The position numbers and the translations under genes were made by a program. This document shows, in pieces, positions 1 through 11,309 of a stretch of DNA of 64,000 nt. This stretch comes from Choricystis sp. odSpoLacu1. Lineage: Eukaryota; Chlorophyta; Trebouxiophyceae. The notes beneath the pieces were generated by a model, which was given only the letters and a program-made list of their open reading frames with translations, had not been told where the DNA came from and did no database searches. Positions within the stretch are counted from its first letter, which is position 1, and each line of letters begins with the position of its first letter. The stretch is taken from assembly GCA_958009055.1 (NCBI GenBank), contig OY253655.1, forward strand, positions 1 through 64,000. Direction: 5' to 3'.

Positions 1-235
1 CCTAACCCTAACCCTAACCTAACCTAACCCTAACCCTAACCCTAACCCTAACCCTAACCCTAACCCTAACCCTAACCCTAACCCTAACCCTAACCCTAAC
101 CCTAACCCTAACCCTAACCCTAACCCTAACCCTAACCCTAACCCTAACCCTAACCCTAACCCTAACCCTAACCCTAACCCTAACCCTAACCCTAACCCTA
201 ACCTAACCCTAACCTAACCCTAACCCTAACCTGAC
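1..235. repeat. Telomere repeat array, CCCTAA/TTAGGG type
   Basis: Nearly perfect tandem CCCTAA units fill the left edge, with occasional CCTAA units that have lost one C. On the other strand this is TTAGGG running towards the chromosome end, so position 1 lies at or next to a true chromosome terminus. Many green algae carry TTTAGGG or TTTTAGGG instead, so this unit has some diagnostic value. Confidence 0.97.
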
Positions 236-566
236 CCTAACCCTAACCCTAACCTGCCCCTACCCCTACCCCTACCCCTACCCCTACCCCTACCCCTACC
301 CCTACCCCTAACCCTACCCCTACCCCTACCCCTACCCCTAGCCCTAGCCCTAACCCTGGCCCTAGCCCTAGCCCTAACCCTAACATCCGCCTCGCTCACG
401 GCGGCCACGTGTGGATCGGACGCCTGGTACCTCTTGGTAGAGAATGGCGGCAGTCGCCGCGACCCCCCCTCCCTATCCCTAAACATCAGTAGACGGCAGG
501 GCCACCCACATTACACGTAAAAACAATAACAACAGGATTGCAATATCGTAGACTGCACGAAAAAAA
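236..566. repeat. Degenerate telomere variants and subtelomeric junction
   Basis: From about 236 the hexamer degenerates into blocks of CCCCTA (about 255-335) and then CCCTAG or CCCTGG variants up to about 382. Unique sequence follows. No coding region is credible before 567; the Arg/Gly-rich reading frame here only translates the repeat. Confidence 0.85.
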
Positions 567-2358
567 TCAACCCGCCCTTTCTTTCTCCGTCACCCTCATC
601 TTGGCCGCCTTCTTCGGCCCCTCGACAAACTGGCGCGACTTGGCAGGCCGCCCCGGACGGTCTACCTGCCACTGTTTAATGTCCAACTTGCCCGCCTCGA
701 TGCGCGCCGCGTTGGGCTGCACATTGATCAATTCGGGTTCGATGTTGATTGCGGCTGCATTCAGCTCGGCGCCATCGGCTCCCACGCGAATCAACGCGGG
801 CGCAATGTCAATGACTGTGGGTGTGATCTTGGCGCCAAACGCGGAAATGTCGATGAGTCCTGGCGAAATTTTGATGCCACTGATCCAGGCAGACGCCAGG
901 TTTTCGTACAGTTGGATGACGCATGGCCTGGTGGTGGGGGGAGAGGAAAAGTCGAGTTGGGGTTGGCGCTGTGCCTAGTAGGCGTCGAACCCCCATCTAC
1001 GTGGACGGAGTTTGGCGCCGTGGTTTCTCTGTCCTTTTGTTCGCCCGCTTCTTTTCTTTCACTCTTCTCACCTGTACACCAACAGCGTCGACGCAAAGTT
1101 GAACACGTCGACCGTGTGGTACACCTCCAGAATGTCGGGGTCCAGCGACTGCGAGTTGTCGACCAGCCTGTGGGGAGTGGGGAGTGGTGTGTAGTGGCGT
1201 GTGGTGTTTGCCTCTTGTCACCCCACCCGACACACGCCACCCCTTCTCTCATCCCCTCATCCCTCAACCCCCCGAAACTCACTTCCTCTCTGCCTGCCCC
1301 ACGCCAAACGTGCTGGTCGTCGTGTAACTTGAAATCGGGTTGCCCAGCTTGGGGTCGCGCCCCATCGACGACGTGGCCAGCGCGGGCGCCAGCGCCGACC
1401 CCACCGGGTCGGCCGTCAGCACGTCGATGATGGGCCCTAAAAAGTCGCTGATGTTGGGCGCAATTGGGAACCGGGCTGCCGTCAGGTTGACGTGGCGCTG
1501 TGACGCGACCAGCGTCGCGTTGGCGCCTGGTTTGGTGAGGTCGACCACCTGTTTGCGGGGCGGCGGCAACGGGTCGCCTTTCAACGTTTTGTTGGGCAGG
1601 GGCTCCAACTGGGGCAGCTTGGTGTCGTCCAGGAGCTTTATCACAGAGCCTGCGCCACTGACGCCGTCCAGCGTGGCGCGCTGCGCCTGCATCTCGGCGC
1701 CCCGCCGCGCGTTGTCGGCGAGCTTGGCTGAGTATGGTTCCGAGGTGGCTTCAATGTGGTTGTTGGCAGCTTCATTTTTTTCAACAGCTGCCGGCAGAGC
1801 GTTCAACTCGTCCACCACGGCCTGCCCTTTGGACGGCCACGGCTCGGCAGGAGGCGGCGGCGGGGGCGTGGGCGCAAACGAGCCATTTTTGTCGGCAAAC
1901 AATTCCTCCACGCCCAGCGCATGAATGACACGCTTGCTTAAGACGGGTTGCGTCCAGTCGGCGGCCGCCAATTCGTCCAACACGCGGTCGGCGATCGAGA
2001 GCGCTTTGTCCGCGGCAGTCGTGTTGACGTTTTGGCCAGCGAACAACGCAGCCAATGGCGGCGCGTGAAACGGTTGATCTTTATGAACAACCACGCTGTC
2101 GTGCAGCGTGAGCAACACTTTGGCGACGTCGCCGAGGGCAGCAGCCAGGGGGTCGCCCCGGGGTGCAACCGACGCCAGCGCCTGCGCTTGCGACGACAGC
2201 AGCAGTGACAAGTAGGCAGCGCCACCGTCGCCTTCGTCAGGCAGCATGACGGACGGGTTGGTGGGCGGTGCGGGAGGCGGCGGGAGGGCGGCGGTTAAAG
2301 TGGTGGCTGCCGCCATGGCTGCGACGATGGCTAGCAGCCAGCGCCGCGCGGGCGGCAT
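567..2358 (-). CDS. Secreted protein with C-terminal solenoid-like repeat (paralogue of the next gene)
   Basis: Three exons (2358-1283, 1167-1072, 927-567) give 510 residues with consistent phases. The ATG at 2358 is chosen because it opens a signal peptide (MPPARRWLLAIVAAMAA...). A Pro-rich linker and a helical middle follow. The C-terminal ~90 residues carry short repeats of the form GA-x-I-x4-I-x-I-x-P-x-LI-x-V, for example 'INIEPELINV'. The divergently transcribed gene at 2710 has the same repeat, so the two are paralogues. Several N-x-S/T sites fit a secreted or wall protein. I do not recognise the family; a beta-solenoid fold is inferred only from the repeat spacing. Confidence 0.75.
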
Positions 2359-2709
2359 GGCGGGCGTAACGTCCGGCGGTTGGCAGTCACTGAGTGCAGT
2401 GCGGCCACGCTGGCCACGCGTGCGGCCACGCCACAGCCGGCTGCTGGCTGTAGGTCCGCGAACAAGGCGCGGCAGGAGCGTGACGGGGGGAGTGTGAGAA
2501 GAGGAAAATGTCAAAAGGCGCCAGTGCGCCACAAAACAATTTCTGTTTGGCGCGCCCTGCGCACACGTGGGCGCGCCCCCTCTCCTTGGCCACCACGGTC
2601 ACGCGGGCACACACGACTCACTTGGGTGCTTTGCGTTGAGGCGTCGTGTGTTGTTTGAGTTGTGAGAGCTGGCCGCGACGGCGCCTACCCACAAAACGCG
2701 CCTACCCAC
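2359..2709. promoter_or_regulatory. Shared promoter region of a divergent paralogue pair
   Basis: The 351 bases between two start codons that face away from each other must hold both promoters. An E2F-like TTTGGCGC occurs near 2546, followed by GCGCGCC palindromes. I see no TATA box. Assignment is by position only. Confidence 0.45.
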
Positions 2710-3974
2710 ATGCGCGCACCCACCCGCCGCCACCTGCTGGTCGCGGCCGCGGCCGTGGCCTGCTGCTGCTGCCCGTCAATTGCAACCGCGTCTGCCGCCG
2801 CCCCGACGCCGACGTCACCGTTTGGTGACGGGTCCACCATCCGGCTGGCCCTGCCTCCCCTGCCTCAAGGTGCAGACGCCGCCGCCCACCCCCCCCCCCA
2901 CCCCCACCGACGACGAGTTCAAAGCCGCAGGCTTTGTTAAAGACACCGCAACCGGCTTGTGGGTGTCGCCTGAAGGCATGGCCGCATCCCACAAGGTGGT
3001 CGTGCCGCAGAACCGTGCCGACGTCGCGGCGTTGACGCACTCGCTGGCCTTACGCCGCCACGCGTGGGTGCAGGCCGTGCACGGTGAGAAGAGCGTTCCG
3101 GCTGTCCTCTCTTTCCTGGTGGCCGAGTATCAACAACTGGTCGCCGACACGCTGGCTGTCCTGGGCCTGTCGCAACCGCCGTTTGAGTCGTCCACCCTGT
3201 CCCGCATCGTGCAAGACAGGATCGAGGAACTCTACGTGGTGTTGCGCAGCCTATCGCCCACGCTGGCGGCCCACGTCACCATTCAAAATCCGTGAGTGGG
3301 GGGGGTGGGGGGGGCACGGGAGGGATGGGTGGGGGCTGGGGGCGGATACGACGACACCCACCCACCATCCCCACCCGCCCCCCCCCCCCCCCACCCACCC
3401 ACCCACAAAAAACAACAGCATCTACTCCAACAAAAACGTGACCAACCTGGGCACGGGCGAGACCTCCAACACCGACGCGTGGGCCACCAACACGCCCCTC
3501 TTCTTCTTCCGGTCGCGCCAACAGTTTGGGTTTTATCAACAGGGGTTGACGTTTGCGCCTTGCCTGATCACTGTGAGTGCGACCGGCGCGGAAGTGGGCG
3601 CCCGCCTCATCAACATCGCCCCGCGCCTCATCGAGGTGTCTGTGGGTGGCGCCGCCGGCAACGGCCCCAAAGCCATCAACATTTCGCCCGACCTGATGCG
3701 CATCAAACCGGTGGGCGCCCAAATCATCGCGCGCCGCTTCAACATTGGCCCTGTCGACCTGGCAGACTCCCCCGACGTCGTCGTTCACGACCCCAACCTC
3801 AAACTGCCGCTCACCGAACAGTTTGGCGGCGCCAAGCTGGACTTTGCCAAGCATGCGACCGCCGTCAAAGGCGGGCCGCGCCCGTCGGCCAAAGACATGC
3901 TGACAAAGACGGGTGGCGCGCCCAAGTTTGACCCCGACTTTAAACGGTACAAGGGGCAGGTCAACCTGGGATAG
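2710..3974 (+). CDS. Secreted protein with solenoid-like repeat (paralogue of the previous gene)
   Basis: The ATG at 2710 opens a signal peptide (MRAPTRRHLLVAAAAVACCC). Exon 1 runs to 3291 and exon 2 from 3419 to 3974, separated by a G-rich/C-rich intron. The reading frame changes by one base at the C run 2889-2899; dropping one C joins the signal peptide to the body and gives 378 residues. The C-terminal half has repeats such as 'ARLINIAPRLIEVSV' and 'KAINISPDLMRIKPVGA', matching the divergent neighbour. The middle is helical. Function is unknown; a cell-surface or wall role is only a guess from the signal peptide. Confidence 0.7.
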
Positions 3975-4559
3975 AGAGGGAGACAGAGAGGGGGCCACTC
4001 TGATCTCCCTCCCTGTGGCTGTCGAGGACACACACCACCTGCTGTCGAGGACACACCACCGTAACAAAACACGTGTGCTGCGTGATTTTGACCCCCCCCT
4101 TTTTTTTGGCGGCGTTGTTTTTTTCTTAATTAGTTGAAGTGATGCAACTTGCAATTGGTCAAACATGCAAACAAATGGTCAAAGATGCAAACATTACATG
4201 CAAAGGGACGAAAAAAAAAGCCCTGGTGTAAGGGTCCACACTTGCAAAAAAAGTGGGGCAGGGAGATTAAAAGGTGTTCTGTTGGTGGGGGTAAACGCAT
4301 GCTCTCTTGGTGGAGTGTGTTTGAGAGGGGGGAAAGGGGGGGACGCGTGGGGGGCGTGCGACCGGGTGGTACGCGCGCTTTGAGTGACGTTTCTCAACAT
4401 TCTAAGATGAAGGAAATAAGGGGGAGATAAAAAAATAAAATTGCGCGCCGAGCGCCACTGGAGGCGGCCGCCGTGGGGGCATTAAAACCGTGGGAAAGGA
4501 CGAAAGAAAACTAGGCAAAAACCGCGTCCGCTTGTTTAGCCATCTTTCTGGCCTCTCGC
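3975..4559. other. Convergent intergenic region
   Basis: Two genes end towards each other here. The sequence is less GC-rich, with direct repeats of AAACATGCAAACAAATGGTCAAAGATGCAAAC type around 4160-4200 and several A and T runs. No gene or structured RNA is recognisable; it probably holds both 3' untranslated regions. Confidence 0.5.
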
Positions 4560-7500
4560 TCAGGCGCTGCCCCCGAACTGAAACCCGGCCGACGTCAGCA
4601 AAACATCGACGCGTTTCGCGTCTATGACGGCGGCCGCCACCAGCGCGCCCACGACCCACAAGTCGATCAACCACACGACGCGCGAGCGCGCCGAAGGCGC
4701 GAGCAAGTAGGCGCTGGTGGCGATGGAGGCGGTGCGCTTCAGAATGGAGGGTTGGCGCAGGGCGGGCGCAAACTCGCCGACGCGGCGGGGGGCCGCGGGG
4801 GCGGGCGCATTGGTGCCGTCGCCCAGGACGGACCCCAGGTCGGAGTCGTTCAGGCTGGCGGCGGCGGCGGACGCGGCTCTGCGGCGTCTGGAGCGGAACA
4901 ACGCGGCGCGGCCGCGTTCGAGGGCGGCGGCGACGCCCAGGTCGGGCACCAGCAGCGCCAGGGGAGGCCACATGTTGGCGGCGACCAGCAGGGCCCACCC
5001 CATGGCGGCGGCCGTTACGGCGGCCGCCCACGCGTCCATGGTGCCCGTCACCGCGCGCCAGATAGTGACGCCGACAGCAGCCACGAGGGCCAGGTAGTAC
5101 AGAATGTGCATCCACACGTACGGCAACACGTCGGTGAATGAGGACGTGCGCTGGTGCGCACGCCTCGCGGCCGCCACCAGGGCCGGCATCAGCATGGCGT
5201 GCGTCCAGCGGCGGGGTGGCGGCGTGGTCGATTTCGAGGGAGGGGCTGGCGCCGATGACGCGACCGACAGGGTGCCCAGCTCGACGTCGGAGCCAGGCAA
5301 CGAGGGCGGCATGGAGGAGGGCGCGTTCGCGCTCTCGGTGCCCGTTTTTTTCGTCACCTTGAAGCCCAGGTCGCCGCCACGGCCGCACGTAAGAGCCAGC
5401 TTGGCGTGGGTCCACACCACATTGAACAGGGCGCGCACGTTGCAGGGAGCCAGCCAGAAGCCGACTTGAGCGGTGCGCAGCATTTCCCCGCCAGCCACGC
5501 CGACGCCGACGTCGCAGCCGTCGATCGACAGGTGGGCAATCCACAGGGCGGCCCGCTGCAGAATGTAGAACAGGCCAAAGGCGAGCAGCAGCTCCCACAT
5601 GTTTTGGACGCTGAAGGGCGTGATGCCAGTGAGCTGGAGAGGCGGTGGGAGGAGGGGTGGGGGAGGAAAGGTGAGAAATAGGGACAGGAGGGAGGGTGGA
5701 AAGATGGGAGCGTCCAGGGAGGCTTCGATCGCGCCGCGGGAGAGGGCGACGCGGGAGGAGGAGGAAGGAGGGAGTGGAAAGAGGGGGGTCGCGATCGGCG
5801 CGCGTTCTATCGTCAACGCGCCCCTTCCCCGACTCCACGCCCCACCCAAAACACCATCCCAACCGTCCGCGATGGTGGCTCGACACCCGCCCGTCAATGG
5901 TGGCTCGAGAAAACGCGCCACCATGATGGGGACAATGCAGTCCCATCATCATCCACTCACTCACCAAATAAACAATCGGCACAGCGCACAGCACCAGCGT
6001 CGACAACCCCAGCAACGGGTACGCGCTGGTGTCGTAGTACAGCAGCCGCTGCGTGGCGTCCATGCCGGGGCGACGCAGCGGGTTGGCGCGCCACCAGATC
6101 TGGAGCGCGCCTGTCGCCCAGCGCAGGCGTTGCTCAAACACTCCCGGCACGTCGTCGGGGGCCAGTCCCGCCTGCAGTTTCTCATCGAGATACATGCTGG
6201 AAAATCCTGACGCCGCCAGAGATTGACTGGTGTTGTTATCCTCTGTGATTGAGCCGTAAGACTGCCCTCCAATCGAAACCAAGGCGGCGCGGTCGAAAAC
6301 GCAGCCGGTGCCGCAACAACACACCGCGTCCGCGCCGTCGCGCCCGGACTGCAGGGGTCCATAAAACAGGCGCGACCTGTGGGCCAGCGCGTCAGCAGCG
6401 TCCACGTTGACAAAGGATTGAGGCGTCTGCAGGAAGCCGGCCCTCTGCTTGCGGCGCCACTTGAGCGCGGACGCGGACGTCCAGTCAGACACGGCGGATG
6501 TGGTGGACAGACGCTTGAGGGCGGCCGGCGGCCCTCCCGGGGCGGGCGACGCGGCCCGCTTCGGCGGCGGCCTGCCGGCGGCGAGGGACGCGGAGTACAG
6601 CACGCTGCCCTGCGGCCGCCCGTCCGGGGCGGGCGACGCAGCCGGAGGCACGCTGATCGGCCGCGGCGACGCTGGCCGCGCGGTGCTACTGCCGCCGTCG
6701 CTCGGGTCGCGCTCCAGGAAATGACCCAGCGTGCGCGCCAGGAAGCGCGAGTCGGTGACCATGTCGCAGTCGAGGACAACGATGTAGTTGGCCGCCACGC
6801 CCGACGCAAACAGGGCGGAGTTGATGTTGCCGGCTTTGGCGTGGTGGGTGACGCCCGCCACTTTGGGGCGGACCAGGCAGTCCAGGCGCGGCAGCGCACG
6901 CGTCGTGGTGGCCCGCATGCGCTGCAGCATGGCCACCATGGCCGGCACGTCGGTGCGGCGCGGATCGTCGCACGACACCACCACGCGCACGCGGTCGGGC
7001 GGGTAGTCCTGCATCAGGGCGGCCAGCACGGTGGGCTGGATGACGTCCACCGGCTCCGAGTAGCAGGCGATGATGATGGAGGCCGATGGGTAGAGCGTGG
7101 TCGTGCCAGACGCCGACGCGAGCGACACGGCCGACCCGTACGCGCGCATGCCACTGGACATGGTGGCCAGGTTGCCAACATTGGCCGACGATTTGCCGTC
7201 CAGCAGGCCGAGGGCCAGGTTGCCCGCGTGGGCAGACGCGTCGTCCGCGGCGGCGGGCGGCAGCAGCATGCGGTGCAGGTTGCGCGGTTTGCGCTCGACT
7301 TGGCGCCAGAGCGCGACGACCAGGGGGAACCACATGATGAAGCCAAAGGCTGGAGGGAGCAGTGATTTGTGTCGGTGAGTGGGTTGGAAGAAAACAATGG
7401 CGCACCGCGTCCACCCCCCCAAAACCACCAAACACCACCAAACCCACCTTCCGTCAACCAAAAGACGACGCTGTACACATAGCGGCCAGTAGACCCTTCA

Positions 7501-10500
7501 TCCAGCGTGCGCAGCGCGCGCCACAGCAGGTAACCCAGCCACGCGGCCGACGCGGTGACCGCGGCGACGCGGAAGCGCATGACGCCGTGCGCCGGCACGA
7601 CGCCGGGCGTCCCCCACCCGTCGTAGCCGCGGTGCGCAAAGGCGGCCGCCTCCGCCAGCTCCGCCTCCGTCAGCGGTTCAGCCGCAGCAGCAGCGGTCGC
7701 CGCGGTCAACTCCGGCACCACAGGCGGCGGGGGCGGCATGGGGGCATCCTTTTTGGTGGCGGCCAGCGCGGCCGCGTCGAGCCAGTCGGCGAGCCCGGCG
7801 TGGCCGCAGTCGCGCGCGACGGCGGCGGGCGTGCGCGCCGCAAAGTTGGTGGCGGCCGCCAAGTCGGGGGCGGCCGCGACAAGGGCGGTGGCAGCGCGAG
7901 CCGACCCGGTGGCGGCTGCATAGTGCAGCGCGGTGTCTTTCCAGCCATCCTTTTTGAGCGCGCGCGGGTCGGCGCCCGCAGCGAGAAGCCACTCGACCGC
8001 GCCGCCGCCGTCGGGGGTGGCGCCCGCCGCGCCCGCCAGCAGGGCGGTGAAGCCAGAGCCGTCGGTGACGGTGCACTCGGGGCTGAAGCGCAGGGAACGA
8101 GTGTGGCGGCGCGACCGAGGCGTGACGCCGCCGCGGCCGCCCTTTTCCTCGGCCAAACCACCCAGCGCGGCCAGCATGCGGGGGTCGTCCCGGGCGGCCG
8201 CCAAACGCACGGCGCCCTCGTACCACAGTTGGTGCATCCCGCCCGCGCGCGCCGCCGCGATGGTGTTGCCGAGGAAATACGCTGCCGCTACGCCCGCTGT
8301 CACCAACGCCAGCAGCAGGCCGTCCAGCTGCCACCCGCCCGTGCGCAGGCGGGCGGCGCCCACCGGGTGGAAGCGAGAGGCGTCAATGTTGCGCAGGGAC
8401 GCGTTGCGCACGTCAGCCACAAACGCGGCCGGCAGCACGGGAAAGTCGCCGACGCCCGAATCGACGCACGCGTCCCACGCGTCGGCGTCGGCGGCGGCGG
8501 ACGCGCCGGAGACAGGGAACTCGCGGTCGTGTGTGGACAGTGTGCCGGGGGTCAGGGCGGACGGATCGATGCGGGAGCCCGCCAGCGCCATGGTGGTCAC
8601 CAGCCAGCCCGCGTTGTAATCGAGCGCGGGTTCGTTGGTTTCGTAACTCGTGCGGTCATCCAGGTGGCCGTGGAAACCCATGGCGTTGGGCTTGACCGAG
8701 TTAGGGCCCCCGACGAGCGCTCCAAACATAGTGGTGGGGTTGGGGGCGGGCGACACGTAGGCAGAGCAGTCGCAAGGCAGAGACCGGTCGGTGGGGCACG
8801 ACGCGCCGCGGTGCGACAGGTAGCGCGGCGGGGATGGGCCCACGCCCACCACAAACGAGCGCCACGCCGACGTGCGTGCGGACGACGCGACCAGGGGCGC
8901 CGCCCGCGTCGCGTTGAGCACGGCCGACCCTTCGACCGACAGGCTGTCGATGAACGGCTGGGAGCGCCCGGGGAGGCGGCCGACCAGCGCGCGCGCTTGC
9001 GACCGCGCCCAGCACCGCCACGCAGTGCGCCGGTTAAACTTGTTCATGGCGGCCGCCAGGTCGGCCAGCTCCATGGCGAGCGCGGTGACTGCAGCCGTCA
9101 GGCGGGCCGACCCCCACGCGTCTTCGTACGCGATGGCCAGGTTGCCGTCCCTGATGTACTGCACACCCGTGCCAAACCCGGGCAGCGGGCCGATGACGCG
9201 GGCGGGAACGTATATTGGGGTGGCCATCCACGACAGGACGGCGAGTTGGGCGGGCTGGGGGATGGAAAGAGGGGGTGAGGGTGGGGTGGGGTGAGGGACG
9301 CGCGCCATCAAGGAGCACATCAAAGGCACACACACCCAAACCCTCCACCCGACCCCACCCCACCCCCCACCCCCACCCCCCCACACACAAACTCACCTTT
9401 GTAAAATGGTCCACCATGTCGGCTTCGCTTGTAAAGTTGGCGCGCGCGGATTCGCGCAGGTCGGCCACGTCCGAGGCCAGCGCCACGCGCGCGGCAAACG
9501 TGCCCGCCAGCGTCCCCACGTTGTCCCAACTCAGCAGATTTGTCTGGGCTGAGCGCGACGAGAAGAAGGCGTTCAGGTGGTCCATGGCCGCGTTCCAATA
9601 CTCCATGGCGGACCGCGGCGGCGCGGTGCCCGCCTCGAGCGCCAGTGCGGTGGCACGCGCCGCGATGGCGGCCGCCTCGGTCGCGTTGTGGCTGCCCATC
9701 CGGTGGGCGCTGCCGTAGCCCGACCGCAGCACGCGCGACCAGTCGACGCCGCCCACCATGACGGTCAGCCAGGTGGCGGCCAGGGCCATGTCGTCGTGGT
9801 AGGAGGAGGAGTTGTAGAACAGGGGCAGGGTGTCGTCGACGTAGGTGGAGTGGAGGCCGGGGTTGTTGGTGCCCTGTGTGAAGGAGGGTGTGGTGATTGG
9901 TGTGAGGGTGTGGTGGTTGGTGTGAGGGTGTGGTTGGTTGGTGTGAGGGTGTGGTGGGTGGTGTGAGGGTGTGGTTGGTTGGTGTGAGGGTGTGGTGTCG
10001 GTCAGACGCCCCTCCCTCCCCTCCCCTCTCTCTCTCTCTCCCTCCTTCTCACCTGCTCAAACAAATCCGCCGCCAACGCCACATAACTGGCCGCCGCCTC
10101 CATCTGGTCGGCCTCGGGAGCCTCGTCGTCCACGTTGACGTAGGCAGCCCCCGCCAGGGCGGCAGCCATGGCGCCCGCGATGTCGGCCGACGGTTTGTCG
10201 GGGGTCAGGCGGCCCACGTCTGACGGCACGGTGATGTCCTCCGCCCGCCCCCAGAAGCCAGCGTGCGACGCGTTCAGGTTGCCGGGGGCAGTCGTGTAGG
10301 CCACAATGGAGCCGGGCGCGTACCTGGCCTGGCGCACAAACCGAGCTCCGTGGTTGATGATGGCGCGCAGGTCGTCGCGGCGCATCGGGTCGACGTCATA
10401 CGCGTCGCGCGCAGACCCCACAAACCCGCCATAGCTCAGCAGGGACAGCGTGTAGGCCAAGGGGAAGACGAACTTGGACACGTCTGCTGCGTCCAGGAAG

Positions 10501-11309
10501 GAGCCGACGAGGGGTTCGCCGTTAGGAGCCGTGTCGTTCAAAAGGGTGTCGCCGCGCCAGGGCCCTATGCGCTCGCGCGCGGTTTCGGACAGGGTGCCCG
10601 ACGATTGCGACCAGTAAAAAAGGTGGGCGGCATCACCCACACAACGCCAGTCGACGCCGGCGTGTCGTTCATCGTCCAGGCCATCCACTTGGGGCCTGCC
10701 GCCCGCGTCCACCACACTGACAGTGCGCGACCAGCCGCCCGCCGCGCGCGCGCGTGCGGTCGTCAGGCACCGCGTGCCAGGCTGCAGGGTGGCGTCGCCT
10801 TCTTGGCGGTAAATAGGTTCCACGTCGCCACCTCCACACAGCCAGCAGTCTGTGGATTTGAGGGTGGGCGGCCAGCTGGGCGGGACGGGCGCTTGGCCGC
10901 ACGTCGGCGCAGCGGAGGGGCACTGACGATCTGGCCAAATGCCCACACCGCTGCCGTTCGCCGCGCCGAAGACGGACGCCAGGTTGACCACGCCAAATGC
11001 GGTGCCGTTGAGGGTGCTGGAGGACTGGGATCCGCCGCACTGCACGCGCTCAAAGCCAGGAACACCGTCGAGCCCGACACGCTGGGCCGCTTCGGCGAGA
11101 GCTTTGTCAGTCGCGTTAACGGTTGGCGACCAAATTGGGTCCGTCGCCTGGCGAGCCTGCGTGCTCAACGCGTCTGCACCCGCCTTGGCCGTCGCTGGCG
11201 GCGGCGGCGCGGGCGGGGGCGGCGTTTTCTGCGCGAGCGCAAGCGCAATGCAACACGCGAGGGCGCCGAGCCGAGCCCTCACGCTGCTGCGACGTCGGCC
11301 GACCCCCAT
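4560..11309 (-). CDS. GH9 cellulase - ankyrin - cellulose-synthase-like GT2 fusion membrane protein
   Basis: Five exons (11309-10053, 9873-9397, 9254-7448, 7349-5965, 5633-4560) splice in phase to 1,999 residues. A signal peptide is followed by a GH9 domain: 'DAADVSKFVFP' (~272; both Asp of DAGD kept), 'DKPSADIAG' (~375), 'PPRYLSHRGAS' and 'NEPALDYNAG' (~785, catalytic Glu kept). Then come one membrane span (~890), ankyrin-like repeats (~965-1075), two spans (~1140-1195) and a BcsA/CesA-type GT2 domain with 'SCDD' (~1307), 'LDCDM' (~1374), 'SITEDNNTS' (~1549) and 'QRLRW' (~1588). About five more spans follow. Exon 3 alone (602 codons without a stop) holds the GH9 C-terminal half, ankyrin repeats and pre-GT2 spans, so the fusion does not rest on one splice. 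Inferred topology: GH9 outside, ankyrin and GT2 in the cytosol. Likely role: beta-glucan (cellulose) synthesis with built-in chain trimming. Confidence 0.88.
9893..9998. repeat. Intronic minisatellite
   Basis: About five copies of a ~16-21-base unit, GGTGTGAGGGTGTGGT plus a short spacer, lie inside the first intron (10052-9874) of the GH9-GT2 gene. The unit is low complexity and does not touch either splice site. Confidence 0.8.

Noticed and set aside
1..235. Regular short repeats as a possible CRISPR array
   Set aside because: The hexamer is a telomere unit without spacers, and the genome is eukaryotic with spliced genes.
226..486. Arg/Gly-rich reading frame on the minus strand next to the telomere
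   Set aside because: It is only the translation of degenerate telomere repeats and has no gene-like composition.
5634..5964. Continuous minus-strand frame reading through the last intron of the GH9-GT2 gene
   Set aside because: A GTGAGTG donor at 5964 and a CTCCAG acceptor at 5634 keep phase and join two membrane spans; the read-through gives Arg/Pro-rich low-complexity sequence.
7362..9278. 638-codon open frame on the plus strand
   Set aside because: It is antisense to the GH9-ankyrin exon. High GC makes long antisense frames common, and its composition (Arg/Gly/Gln) is not protein-like.
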